A DNA stretch of 64,000 nt from Bacillus massilinigeriensis (GTDB lineage Bacteria > Bacillota > Bacilli > Bacillales > Cytobacillaceae): the NCBI RefSeq assembly GCF_900117315.1, contig NZ_LT630337.1, positions 635,965 through 699,964 on the forward strand, in the 5' to 3' direction. A program made the translations under genes and the position numbers. Of this stretch, positions 7,894-16,871 are shown piece after piece. Numbering within the stretch: the stretch's first letter is position 1; every line of letters begins with the position of its first letter. The notes under the pieces are model-generated. The model was given only the letters and a program-made list of their open reading frames with translations, had not been told where the DNA came from and ran no database searches.

Positions 7894-9696
7894 ATGTGTG
7901 GAATTGTGGGATACATTGGAAATAATGATGCAAAAGAAATCTTATTAAAAGGTTTAGAAAAACTAGAATATCGTGGATATGATTCAGCAGGAATTGCTGT
8001 GATGACTCGTGATCAAGTACAAATTTTTAAAGAAAAGGGTCGAATTGCTGATTTACGTGAGATTGTAGATGCTGACCTTCCTACAAACACGGGGATTGGG
8101 CACACACGTTGGGCTACCCATGGGGCTCCAAGTAGATTAAATGCACATCCTCATCAAAGTGCTTCTGGTCGTTTTACGCTTGTTCACAATGGGGTAATTG
8201 AGAACTATGACCTACTTAAGCGTGAGTATTTAGAAGAGGTATCTTTTAAGAGTGAAACAGATACTGAAGTTATTGTTCAGTTAGTTGAATTATTTGCAAA
8301 TAATGGATTATCTGCAGAAGAAGCGTTCCGTAAGACGCTAAAGCTTTTAAAAGGTTCTTATGCACTTGCTCTTTTAGATTCAGAAAGCAGTGAAACGATT
8401 TATGTAGCAAAGAATAAAAGTCCACTTTTAGTTGGTCTTGGTGAAGATTTTAATGTTGTTGCTTCGGATGCAATGGCTATGCTTCAAGTAACAGATCAAT
8501 ATGTAGAGTTAATGGACAAGGAAATGGTTACTGTTACAAAAGATGGTGTTACTATTCAAAATCTGAATGGAGAAGTCATTTTGCGTAATCCATATACAGC
8601 AGAGCTTGATGCAAGTGATATTGAAAAAGGAACATATCCACACTACATGCTTAAGGAGATCGATGAGCAGCCTTTAGTATTACGCCGAATTATTCAAACA
8701 TATCAAAATGATCAAGGTGAATTGACCATAGGCAAGGATATTATTGATGCGGTAAAGGCGGCAGATCGACTCTATATTATCGCGGCAGGTACCTCTTATC
8801 ATGCTGGTTTAGTTGGTAAGCAGTTTATAGAAAGGCTTGCGAAGATTCCAGTTGAAGTTCATATTTCTAGTGAATTCGGATATAATATGCCATTGCTATC
8901 TGAAAAACCGCTATTTATCTTTATTTCACAAAGCGGGGAAACAGCAGATAGCCGAGCAGTTTTAGTGAAGATTAAAGAGCTGGGATATAAGGCTTTAACG
9001 ATTACAAATGTTCCTGGATCTACTCTTTCTCGTGAGGCGGATTATACACTTCTTCTTCATGCAGGTCCAGAAATTGCAGTAGCGTCAACAAAGGCATATA
9101 CAGCACAAATGGCCGTTCTTTCCATCCTTGCACAAGTGGTTGCTGAAAACCGTGGATTATCCTCTCACTTCGATCTAGTTAAGGAATTAGGAATTGTAGC
9201 TAATTCTATGGAGGTTTTATGTGATTCGAAGGAAGAAGTGGAGAAGATTGCTCGTGAATATTTAGCAACAACAAGAAATGCCTTCTTTATTGGACGTGGA
9301 ATTGATTTCTATGTAGGCCTTGAAGGGGCATTGAAATTAAAAGAGATTTCCTATATTCAAGCTGAAGGTTTTGCAGGTGGAGAATTAAAACATGGTACGA
9401 TTGCCTTGATAGAGGACGGAACACCAGTTATCGCATTAGCTACTCAAGAGCATGTAAATTTAAGTATTCGTGGAAATGTAAAAGAAGTTGTTGCACGTGG
9501 AGCAAATCCGTGTATAATTTCTAGAAAAGGTTTAGATACAGCAGAAGATCGCTTCGTGCTTCCAGAAGTTCACGAGCTATTAACACCTCTTATCTCTGTA
9601 ATACCATTGCAATTACTTGCTTATTACGCAGCCTTACACCGAGATTGTGACGTGGATAAGCCGAGAAATTTGGCTAAGTCTGTAACGGTTGAGTAA
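7894..9696 (+). CDS. glmS: Glutamine-fructose-6-phosphate aminotransferase GlmS
   Basis: Makes glucosamine-6-phosphate from fructose-6-phosphate and glutamine, the first step of UDP-GlcNAc synthesis. The 600-aa product starts MCGIVGYIG, so Cys2 becomes the N-terminal nucleophile of the class II glutaminase domain (to about residue 240). Two SIS sugar-binding domains follow ([18 protein letters not shown]) and the C-terminal LAKSVTVE tail is present. It is preceded by AAGGAGG and controlled by the upstream ribozyme. It is monocistronic, ending at a hairpin terminator near 9790-9835. Confidence 0.97.
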   Translation: MCGIVGYIGNNDAKEILLKGLEKLEYRGYDSAGIAVMTRDQVQIFKEKGRIADLREIVDADLPTNTGIGHTRWATHGAPSRLNAHPHQSASGRFTLVHNGVIENYDLLKREYLEEVSFKSETDTEVIVQLVELFANNGLSAEEAFRKTLKLLKGSYALALLDSESSETIYVAKNKSPLLVGLGEDFNVVASDAMAMLQVTDQYVELMDKEMVTVTKDGVTIQNLNGEVILRNPYTAELDASDIEKGTYPHYMLKEIDEQPLVLRRIIQTYQNDQGELTIGKDIIDAVKAADRLYIIAAGTSYHAGLVGKQFIERLAKIPVEVHISSEFGYNMPLLSEKPLFIFISQSGETADSRAVLVKIKELGYKALTITNVPGSTLSREADYTLLLHAGPEIAVASTKAYTAQMAVLSILAQVVAENRGLSSHFDLVKELGIVANSMEVLCDSKEEVEKIAREYLATTRNAFFIGRGIDFYVGLEGALKLKEISYIQAEGFAGGELKHGTIALIEDGTPVIALATQEHVNLSIRGNVKEVVARGANPCIISRKGLDTAEDRFVLPEVHELLTPLISVIPLQLLAYYAALHRDCDVDKPRNLAKSVTVE

Positions 9697-9715
9697 GGTG
9701 CTGCATTAAAAATTG

Positions 9716-10045
9716 TTGATGTTATCGGAAAAATCAACTGTTCCGTAGCAAAACAATATGTATTCTCAGCAAAATGAGTTGTTCCCTAAAACGAGAGAAA
9801 ATCGGAGGATTGCCTCCAGTTTTCCTCGTTTTTTTGTGTCCAAAAGCGGAGAAAAAGCCAGAAAAAAGCATGAGAAAGGCATGAATAAAAGAAGGAGGAA
9901 ACGTCTGATAAAGCCCGATAAATCAACGATTTCACGAAAAAAGGCATGAGAAAAAACAGGAAAAAAATCCCCTCATTCCTAATCCCTTCACCCTGATTTT
10001 TACGGAACAACTTATTTTCCTAAAAAAACAGGATTCTGACAAAAA
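9716..10045 (+). repeat. Degenerate dispersed repeat, copy A, with inverted ends
   Basis: Shares ordered sequence blocks with 13851-14203: GATGTTATCGGAA, TAGCAAAA, TTGTTCCC..AAACGAG, TTTTCCTC, a CCCGAT block, GGAACAACTTATTTT and CAGGATT.TGA.AAAAA. An inverted pair bounds the core: AAAATGAGTTGTTCCCTAAA (9771-9790) matches the complement of 9999-10018 at 18 of 20 positions. No transposase is present. Short ORFs here have no ribosome sites or family resemblance. Confidence 0.7.
9788..9836 (+). terminator. Probable glmS terminator inside repeat copy A
   Basis: A stem of about 18 bp with one bulge and one mismatch runs from AAACGAG (9789-9795) through GGAGG and CCTCC to CTCGTTT, followed by a run of T. 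The equivalent hairpin is partly kept in repeat copy B. Confidence 0.75.
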
Positions 10046-10119
10046 GTAGGAGAAGAAGGGAGGGAAGAACTATTTTTGACAACTACATTTATCCTTACTT
10101 TTGGACAAAGATTTTTCTG

Positions 10120-10640
10120 TCTGCGACCATGAAAATTCGGTACAATTTTGAGCAATAGTGGGGAAAAAGCGGTCCAAACTATTTCTATTCCAAAAGATGG
10201 GAGAAGGCGTGAGAGCAATCATGACATGGGTTTGAATAGAAATAGAAAGGGAAAGGCAGGAGGAGGAAAATGGACAAATACTTTTATATGTGAACATCAC
10301 TTTCATTCATAATTTAATCCGAATCCCATCGTTCTTTATTTCCCCAATCCTTTGCCCTATAAGGGTTCAGCCCATCTTCAGTTCTTTTTCATTTGGTTTC
10401 CCCACGCTATTGAATAGGTATCCTTTCCAGTGAATTTCTTTACCTTTTAGATCCAATGGGCCCTCCATTTGTCATTCAGTTTCTTTCCACTCTGGAAGGT
10501 AATTTTTTATCAAAATGAGTTCAAAATTGGTACAATTTCGGGTGAAAATCGGCAAAATGGCGGGAACGTAATTATTCTATAACAGAAAACCGAAAGAGGT
10601 GTAAAAGGGGCGTGAGAACGTTAATTTTATATGGGGACAA
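10120..10640 (+). repeat. Two further degenerate repeat-like segments, no gene
   Basis: The stretches 10128-10235 and 10519-10640 share AAAATT.GGTACAATTT, GGGGAAAA- or GGTGAAAA-type purine blocks, TATTCTAT or CTATTC, and GGCGTGAGA. They are loosely related to copies A and B (CAAAATGAGTT, GAAAATCGG). The intervening 10300-10500 is T/C-rich without an ORF of note. I see no gene between glmS and the Lrp-type gene. Confidence 0.4.
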
Positions 10641-10800
10641 AAGCAACAAGAAACACGAGTATATCCAACTAGCAAAGTATCACCTCCAATTTCTTACTAA
10701 TTGTCTTGTAACTCATTGAACAAAGGAATAATGAGATTTTGATTTTAAGACAATATTTGAGACTAATAATATAGTATTCTTCTCGGATCAAATGAGAAAT

Positions 10801-10845
10801 AAAACCAGTCTCAAGAACCTCCATTTCTGAGGATGGTTTTAATTT
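10801..10845 (+). terminator. Hairpin in the intergenic region before the Lrp gene
   Basis: AAAACCA (10801-10807) pairs with TGGTTTT (10834-10840) around an inner CCTC/GAGG hairpin. The T tract is short. No clear gene ends just upstream, so its role is uncertain; the rest of 10640-10930 shows nothing recognisable. Confidence 0.4.
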
Positions 10846-10940
10846 ATATAATATTTTTAGTTAATAAGGAAAATGCCACTTGTTTCTTTGATAAACAAGT
10901 AATAAAATGATTAAAAGTTTATAAAGAAAGGTTGATTCGT

Positions 10941-11432
10941 TTGGATTCTTATGATTATAAAATTTTGCAATCAATAATGAATAATGGTAGAGTAACTTGG
11001 GCTGAATTGGCATCTCACATTGGATTATCTTCACCAGCAGTTGCTGATCGTGTCAATCGTTTGATTAGTAATGGAGTAATTAAAGAGATTGGAGCCAAGA
11101 TAGATGGGGAATATGTGGGAACAGAGTGTACAGCTTTTGTATCAGTCTCATTAGAAAAGCCAAAATATAGAGAAGAATTCTTACACCTTATTACTAATTT
11201 GGAGGAGGTACAAGAATGCCATCATATTGCGGGGGATGATGATTATTTATTGAAAATTCGTTGTCGTAATACCAAGGATTTAGACAGGGTAATTAGCTAC
11301 GAGATTAAAAATCTGCAGGGAGTACTTCGAACAAAAACAACAATAGTGATGGATACAACAAAAGAAACATTTAAAATTCCTTTGCAAAAGGATAAGTTTT
11401 TTATTGATGAGGTAGGAGAAAATGATAAGTGA
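10941..11432 (+). CDS. Lrp/AsnC-family transcriptional regulator
   Basis: Feast/famine regulator of about 163 aa. The N-terminal winged helix-turn-helix (YDYKILQSIMNNGRVTW..., LSSPAVADRVNRL) is followed by the RAM ligand-binding domain (VQECHHIAGDDDYLLKIRC) that binds amino acids and drives oligomerisation. I prefer the TTG at 10941 because AAAGG at 10927-10931 then lies at normal spacing; the TTG at 10932 abuts it. The gene overlaps the downstream LysE-type exporter by 11 nt, so it probably senses the amino acid that the exporter removes. Confidence 0.85.
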   Translation: MDSYDYKILQSIMNNGRVTWAELASHIGLSSPAVADRVNRLISNGVIKEIGAKIDGEYVGTECTAFVSVSLEKPKYREEFLHLITNLEEVQECHHIAGDDDYLLKIRCRNTKDLDRVISYEIKNLQGVLRTKTTIVMDTTKETFKIPLQKDKFFIDEVGENDK

Positions 11433-12048
11433 ATTCTTACTCAAAGGTCTTATCATTGGTTTTAGTATTGCGGCTCCTGTTGGACCTATTGGAATTTTAT
11501 GTATTCGTAGAACGCTTGAAAATGGGAGACATGTTGGATTTATGTCAGGTTTAGGTGCTGCGACAGCAGATGGTTTATATGGTTTAATTGCGTGTCTAAG
11601 CTTAACAGTGATAACTAATTATTTGATTAATCAACAACTGTGGTTTCAACTCATTGGCGGATTTTTTTTAGGTTATTTGGGTGTTAAAACGTATAAATCA
11701 AAACCCTCAAATACAACTACTAAAAGTAAAAATGAACAAATCATTAAGGCATATATATCTACTTTTTTTTTAACAATAACTAACCCCGTAACAATTTTGT
11801 CCTTTATTGCTCTCTTTTCAGGGGTTGGAATAGCTAATTCAGATATTGACTTAATGGCAAAATTAATATTTGTATTAGGAGTTTTTTTAGGTTCAATACT
11901 ATGGTGGCTATTTCTTAGTATTGTTGTTAGCTTATTAAAGAAACAAATAAATGAATACTTATTAATAATTATAAACAAAACATCTGGCTTAATTTTACTA
12001 TTATTTAGCCTATGGTCTTTATATGATGTACTAATTACTACTTATTAA
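11422..12048 (+). CDS. LysE/RhtB-family amino-acid exporter
   Basis: Six-helix inner-membrane exporter of the LysE superfamily, 208 aa. The N-terminal signature GFSIAAPVGPIGILCIRRTL is typical, and hydrophobic segments follow at about 40-65, 68-88, 112-135, 145-170 and 180-205. It overlaps the Lrp-type regulator by 11 nt, a common regulator/exporter pairing. The substrate (lysine, arginine, homoserine or another) cannot be told from sequence. Codon use is very AT-rich, like the rest of this accessory patch. Confidence 0.85.
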   Translation: MISEFLLKGLIIGFSIAAPVGPIGILCIRRTLENGRHVGFMSGLGAATADGLYGLIACLSLTVITNYLINQQLWFQLIGGFFLGYLGVKTYKSKPSNTTTKSKNEQIIKAYISTFFLTITNPVTILSFIALFSGVGIANSDIDLMAKLIFVLGVFLGSILWWLFLSIVVSLLKKQINEYLLIIINKTSGLILLLFSLWSLYDVLITTY

Positions 12049-12090
12049 TTGGAAATAAAATCAACCATATTTTTATGGAGGGTTATAAAA

Positions 12091-12811
12091 TTGACATTAA
12101 AAAAGGAGAGTAATTTTTACTCCAGGATAAAAATAAAGAAAATAAGTAGAGAACCTATGTCAACGATTACACAATTGCCGAAATCTTACATAATTTTTGT
12201 ATTTGGTTTACTTATTTCAAGAATCGGTGATTCCCTATATACCTTTCTCTTCCTTGGATTGCATATAAGTTTACTGGTTCAGCAGTAATTATGAGTTCAC
12301 TTTTTGCCATAAGTGTGTTACCAATTGTTTTATTTGGTCCTATAGTAGGAGTAATAGTAGATCGTTGGGATAGACGAAAATTAATGTGTATTTCGGACCT
12401 ATTATGTGTTTTCTTTGTAAAAACAATTCCTATTATCCATATTTTAGGGTTACTCCAACTTAGGCATTTATACGTTGTTTCTTTTTTTTAGCAGTACTAT
12501 CCATGCTATTTGATGTAGCGACTATTACAGTAATTCCACAGATTGCAGGCCAATCGTTAACCAGGGCCAATTCCGCTTATCAGATGGTTCTTCAGATTGC
12601 TAGTTTGGTAGGTCCATCCTTAGCAGGTATTATCATCGCTATTATAGGAGGGTTTAATGCATTTTGGATAGATGTTCTCTCTTATTTAGCTACTTTAATT
12701 GCTTTATTAATGTTACCGAAATTTGGAAAAACTAAATCTGTAGATGGATTGGGGAATATATTCCATAAAATGGGAGGAGAAATGAAGGAAGGTTTTAAAT
12801 GGTTTTTATAG
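12091..12811 (+). pseudogene. Broken MFS transporter (three frames)
   Basis: Three consecutive pieces in different frames read as one major-facilitator N-terminal half. 12091-12288 gives helix 1 (GLLISRIGDSLY), 12291-12491 gives the loop 2-3 motif (DRWDRRKLM), and 12503-12811 gives helices 4-6 (NSAYQMVLQIASLVGPSLAG). At least two frameshifts are needed, and the C-terminal six helices are absent. A GGAGGG site precedes a TTG at 12091. The pieces resemble the MFS_3 group of drug or siderophore exporters. Almost certainly non-functional. Confidence 0.8.
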
Positions 12812-12968
12812 TAAATACTTTTGAAGTCTACTTTATGTTAATTTTAAACAATTCGAAATGCATTATTAAAACTGAAACTACAAAGTAAGAATGTACACCT
12901 AAAGGCTAAACTATAAAAAAATGAATGCACATGATAATATAAAATTAAAGTAAGTTGGAGGTGATTGA

Positions 12969-13226
12969 ATGAAATGGGAGGAAGTATGCCAAGCGTTTCC
13001 TGATCAATGGGTGTTGATTGAGGCTCTCCAAGCTTATACGAATGATGAAAGTGAACGTATACTGGAAGAAGTTGCTCCTTTGAAAAGATTTTCTAAATCT
13101 CCAGAAGCAATGCGAGCTTATCAAGAACTTCATCGTGAAAATCCTTCCCGAGAGCTATATGTACTTCACACCAGCCGAACAAAGCCTAATATCTTTGAGA
13201 AAAAGTGGGTAGGTGTGAGACGGTGA
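12969..13226 (+). CDS. Small conserved-looking protein paired with retropepsin
   Basis: 85-aa protein of unknown function, preceded by a strong TTGGAGGTG site. It is rich in Glu, Arg and aromatic residues (KWEEVCQAFPDQWVLIEAL, then PLKRFSKSPEAMRAYQEL), mainly helical in appearance, with no signal peptide or membrane segment. Its TGA stop overlaps the GTG start of the protease gene (GTGA), which signals translational coupling. A partner, substrate or chaperone role for the protease is possible, but nothing in the sequence proves it. Confidence 0.7.
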   Translation: MKWEEVCQAFPDQWVLIEALQAYTNDESERILEEVAPLKRFSKSPEAMRAYQELHRENPSRELYVLHTSRTKPNIFEKKWVGVRR

Positions 13227-13609
13227 AGAAGTTATTAATAGATGAGGGATTATTACTAACAGAAATGGAAGTAACATATAAAGGAAAAACATTATTATTA
13301 AAACGGGTTCTAGTAGACACTGGATCTGGCAGCACAATAATAAAAACTGATTTAGCTGAAATAATTGGTATTGTTGCTGAAGAAAACGATATGATTTATC
13401 GTATCAGCGGTGTTGGAGGATCAGAGTTTGTGTTTTCTAAAACGATTAATTCTATAAAAATCGGTGAGAAAAAAGCGGGTAACTTTACAGTGGAAATTGG
13501 TGCGATGGACTATGGATTTGATTTAGACGGTATTATCGGATTGGATTTACTACAGCAAATGAAAGCAATTATTAACATTGACAAGCTTATTATAGAGTAT
13601 GGTAGATAG
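13223..13609 (+). CDS. Retropepsin-like aspartic protease
   Basis: 128-aa single-domain aspartyl protease of the retropepsin-like type, expected to work as a homodimer. The catalytic D-T/S-G motif is DTGSGST (Asp32), followed by a glycine-rich flap-like stretch (ISGVGGSEF) and the hydrophobic IIGLDLL motif that normally closes the fold. I place the start at GTG 13223 because AGGTG lies 8 nt upstream and the codon overlaps the upstream stop. No signal peptide, so it is cytoplasmic. The natural substrate is unknown. Confidence 0.8.
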   Translation: MKKLLIDEGLLLTEMEVTYKGKTLLLKRVLVDTGSGSTIIKTDLAEIIGIVAEENDMIYRISGVGGSEFVFSKTINSIKIGEKKAGNFTVEIGAMDYGFDLDGIIGLDLLQQMKAIINIDKLIIEYGR

Positions 13610-13646
13610 AAGCAATTATGGCGAAGTTTCCATAGTTGCTTTTTAT
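13610..13646 (+). terminator. Terminator of retropepsin cassette
   Basis: A 12-bp stem (13610-13621 with 13630-13641, one G-U) is followed by T residues. Confidence 0.82.
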
Positions 13647-13850
13647 TTTATGTCATCATTCCTATTCCGCAATCGGGCGCTATTCTTGAAGATTACATTA
13701 GAGAAAATGATCAACCTTTTTTATAAAAATTGTACAATACTTCACAAAGAAAGAATCTGTTCTAATCTACCTTTTTTTCAAAACGGGTACTTTAAAGTAA
13801 CTTAAAATGTGGGTTTTTGGGAAATTTTTGATTAACCTTTTTTTTAAGCT

Positions 13851-14203
13851 ACATGATGTTATCGGAACATCCAAATGTTATATAGCAAAATGTGTACTTC
13901 CTTGAGTTGAATGATTTGTTCCCTTAAACGAGTGAAAATTGGAGTTTTTCATCCTGTTTTCCTCATTTTTGTTTTCATCAAAGTGGAGGAAATGGTAGGG
14001 AAACGGACATATTAGCCTAGAAGGAAAGCTTGGGAAAGGCCTGATATAACCCGATCAACTATTTCGGAGGTAGAAAAGATTAAAAAAGGGCAGGAGAGAA
14101 GGCATGACCAACTCTTTCATCCTGACCTCTTAAATTCCCGTTTTTTAAGGAACAACTTATTTTTCTAAATATCAGGATTTTGATAAAAATGGTGTAATCA
14201 GAC
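13851..14203 (+). repeat. Degenerate dispersed repeat, copy B
   Basis: Diverged relative of 9716-10045 with the same blocks in the same order. Its inverted ends lie near 13909-13928 and 14144-14163 and are less perfect than in copy A. The internal terminator-like hairpin around 13925-13970 is partly preserved. No gene is visible between 13647 and 14352. Confidence 0.65.
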
Positions 14204-14352
14204 TGATTAGTAATCCAAAAGACTTTCATAGGTAATCATAAATCAGGTAAAAATAAAACCCGTTGTATCAATTAACCTCAAAGACATGTCGTCAAGGTAT
14301 TAAATGAATTATTAATGAATGTATAAACCTCATACAGGGAAATTACAATTTC

Positions 14353-15747
14353 TTATTTACAGGTTAATGCCGTACCTTTTGATAGAAAATAGGGTCTTAA
14401 ATAACCGACAGTGTTTGATAGAGGGAGTACCTCTTTCGGTAGATTGATATTTAATTGTTCTTTTATGTAACTTCTTCTTTTTTGAATTCTACTCCATAAT
14501 TGTGGGTATTCATCCCTAAGGTTATCTCTTAGTTCTTCATCTGCAAGTGCAATGCATTCTTCTGCACTAACACCAGTATAGCCTTCGATGGAGGGAATAA
14601 TATCAATTTGTAGGATCATTCCACTTTTAAGTTCTTCCTTTGAATTTGGGTAGATCGGTGAAGACATCCACTCTTCATCGGAGACAAGATGTCCTGGGTT
14701 TAGATGCCAATGGTACTTTTCTTTCGGGTAAATCCCTTCTATTAATTCGTAGAAGGTGCCACCGGACATCCCAATTTTAATGTTCTCTAACCAATAGACA
14801 ACGGTCTGATAATAAGGAATGGCCACTTTATCTAAATAGTCCTTTTGTGAAGAAGGGAGCTGTTCTTGGTTTTCAACTATAAACCCAGTTCTACTAGACA
14901 GACCACCTTTATAACCTGTTGTTAATGAAATAGGGTCTCCTAATTTGGTTTGTTTATTTGTTGGATAAAGGTTTGCATATTCAAAACGCTTGCCTGTAGC
15001 CGCAATGGTTACAACATTATTTGTTTGCCCCTCTGCATTAAGAAGATTCCCTAAAAAAGATTCTTTAACATTAATATCAATAGCATTCATCGCTTTTAGC
15101 ATGCAGGATGAAGCAAGGTTTGCTCCATATTCATAATGAGCAATTTCATTAGCATTATTTGTTGTCCTAACCCCAATGTCTCCACTAATAAATAAGTAGG
15201 CCGCATTGACAATCTTTGCATGTTCATCCTTTACATTTTTCAAAGCCTCGACAATAAAATGAGGAATTTCAAATAAAGTATCGTTATTTTGCACTTTTGA
15301 AGTAAACATCTTCCATCCAATAAGACCTATCTTTTTATTCGTTGAGAAATTAATTTGCTCCAATAGATCTTCTAATGGATAATCATTGTCCATCGGTTGA
15401 TTAGGCAAAGAAAAAAGTGGACAATGGTAAACAGTACCTCTTGTGCGGGCATGCTTGGCCATTTTTAAATTTTCATTCCCCAAAATATAAGAACAATCTC
15501 CATTGTTCTTCATTACAAAAAGAGCTTCTTCAAATCTTGGGATAAAACCCGTCAAGTATTCAAAATTACCTCCATGTTCTTTATCAGCATATATCACCAA
15601 TACATCATATTCTTCTTTAATCATTAATTGGAGAAGTTTTTCCTTTCTCTCGTTGATTGTCTCATCAGTTAAGTAAACAGGAGAAACATTTTCATAAATT
15701 TCAGGCTGTTCTATTTGCATACATTTTACTGGCTTCTTCATTTTCAT
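14353..15747 (-). CDS. M24-family (Xaa-Pro peptidase-like) protein, degraded metal site
   Basis: 464-aa protein with a creatinase-type N-terminal domain (about 35-200) and an M24 pita-bread domain after it. In active members two aspartates, a histidine and two glutamates bind metals. Here the first two positions read T/S (SLTTGYKGG, LSSRTGF), the histidine may survive in NPGHLVS, the first glutamate is aspartate (LQIDIIP) and the last is present (GVSAEE). It may have lost peptidase activity or use a different chemistry. The ATG at 15747 has an AGGAGA site 8 nt upstream; an ATG at 15753 is too close. A palindromic repeat separates it from the permease gene upstream. Confidence 0.75.
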   Translation of the reverse strand: MKMKKPVKCMQIEQPEIYENVSPVYLTDETINERKEKLLQLMIKEEYDVLVIYADKEHGGNFEYLTGFIPRFEEALFVMKNNGDCSYILGNENLKMAKHARTRGTVYHCPLFSLPNQPMDNDYPLEDLLEQINFSTNKKIGLIGWKMFTSKVQNNDTLFEIPHFIVEALKNVKDEHAKIVNAAYLFISGDIGVRTTNNANEIAHYEYGANLASSCMLKAMNAIDINVKESFLGNLLNAEGQTNNVVTIAATGKRFEYANLYPTNKQTKLGDPISLTTGYKGGLSSRTGFIVENQEQLPSSQKDYLDKVAIPYYQTVVYWLENIKIGMSGGTFYELIEGIYPKEKYHWHLNPGHLVSDEEWMSSPIYPNSKEELKSGMILQIDIIPSIEGYTGVSAEECIALADEELRDNLRDEYPQLWSRIQKRRSYIKEQLNINLPKEVLPLSNTVGYLRPYFLSKGTALTCK

Positions 15748-15787
15748 ATACATATTCTCCTAAGTATTTAATTAGTGGAAGCATGGG

Positions 15788-15840
15788 GAAGCATGGGGAC
15801 GGTTCTCTGCTTCCGAAGCAGAGAACCGTCCCCATGCTTC
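15788..15840. repeat. GGGGACGGTT palindrome, copy 1 (perfect)
   Basis: Perfect inverted repeat with 26-bp arms (15788-15813 and 15815-15840) around a single base. The core is GGGGACGGTTCTCTGCTTC. It sits between two minus-strand genes and has no T-run. The same core recurs at 23399-23446 and, degraded, at 23670-23735. Confidence 0.95.
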
Positions 15841-15842
15841 CC

Positions 15843-16871
15843 TTAGCCTCGTGTTTTTAATAGTAAATATATAAAATATGGTGCACCGATAATGGATAAT
15901 ACGATCCCTACAGGTAATTCTGCTGGTGCAATAACGATACGGCTGATGGTATCGGAGATTAATATTAACAAAGCCCCAATTAATGCGCTAAGAGGAATGA
16001 CGCGGAAATGAGAGCTGCCTACTAATTTTTTAGCAATATGTGGTGCGATTAGCCCAAGGAATGTAATACCACCACCAACTGCGACGCAGGCACCTGCTAG
16101 AAGAACGGCCAGGACTAATAGTTTTTTGCGTTCCTGGGTTATGTTAATTCCTACTCCAATAGCGGTTATTTCATTCAAGGATAAAATATCAAGCACACGG
16201 GCTTTATAAAAAACAACTGGAATGAATATCACAATCCAAGGAAGTAATGTTAATACGAATGTCCATGTACTTCCCCAAATGGATCCAGATAACCAAACGA
16301 GTGTACGAGTAAAATCGGTAGGATTCATGCGTAGTTGAAAAATGGTTATTCCAGCACTAAAGGCTGCATTTATACCAATGCCAACTAATAACATGCGCGT
16401 CGGTGTCAGTTTTCCCTTTTTATAGGCTAATAAATAAATAGTAACCGCAGCGAGTAGAGCACCGATTAAAGCGATAAAGGGCATCAAAAAGACGGATGTC
16501 CACGAATTTAAAAATACAAGACCTTGAATAAAGTATGTATACACAACAATGGCAAACCCGGCACCAGTATTGATCCCTAAAATACCAGGGTCCGCTAATG
16601 GGTTACTGGAAATACTTTGTAATATTACGCCAGACACAGCAATACCGATCCCAACAAGTATCGCCATGCATATACGTGGCAACCGGAAGCTAAAAATGGT
16701 TAGAGCATTATCGGGAGACCCGCTTCCCAGCAGTGTTTGAATGAAACTCCAAAAGGAAATATCAATTAGCCCTGTGTTCACACTAATGAATGTTGCTATA
16801 AAAAGTAATACAAGACATACCGTTATATATATATAAAAACGCTGTGAATTTTTTCTTAATGAATTTTGCAT
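15843..16871 (-). CDS. Iron-siderophore ABC permease (FecCD family), second subunit
   Basis: 342-aa inner-membrane permease of the BtuC/FecCD family with about ten hydrophobic helices. Conserved segments include RLPRICMAILVGIGIAVSGV, the PLADPGILGINTGAGFA stretch and the GLIAPHIAKKLVGSSHF ATPase-contact loop. Its start overlaps the end of the other permease by one base (TAATG), so the two are co-translated and should form a heterodimer. It is similar in arrangement to the B. subtilis YfiZ-YfhA pair. It is expected to be Fur-controlled through the divergent intergenic region. Confidence 0.92.
   Translation of the reverse strand: MQNSLRKNSQRFYIYITVCLVLLFIATFISVNTGLIDISFWSFIQTLLGSGSPDNALTIFSFRLPRICMAILVGIGIAVSGVILQSISSNPLADPGILGINTGAGFAIVVYTYFIQGLVFLNSWTSVFLMPFIALIGALLAAVTIYLLAYKKGKLTPTRMLLVGIGINAAFSAGITIFQLRMNPTDFTRTLVWLSGSIWGSTWTFVLTLLPWIVIFIPVVFYKARVLDILSLNEITAIGVGINITQERKKLLVLAVLLAGACVAVGGGITFLGLIAPHIAKKLVGSSHFRVIPLSALIGALLILISDTISRIVIAPAELPVGIVLSIIGAPYFIYLLLKTRG

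Noticed and set aside
9758-10306. Several 60-80-codon ORFs on both strands after glmS
   Set aside because: They lie inside the degenerate repeats, have Lys/Arg- or Ser/Phe-biased composition and lack convincing ribosome sites.
13599-13805. 68-codon ORF after the retropepsin gene
   Set aside because: It overlaps the retropepsin end and runs through its terminator, with no ribosome site.
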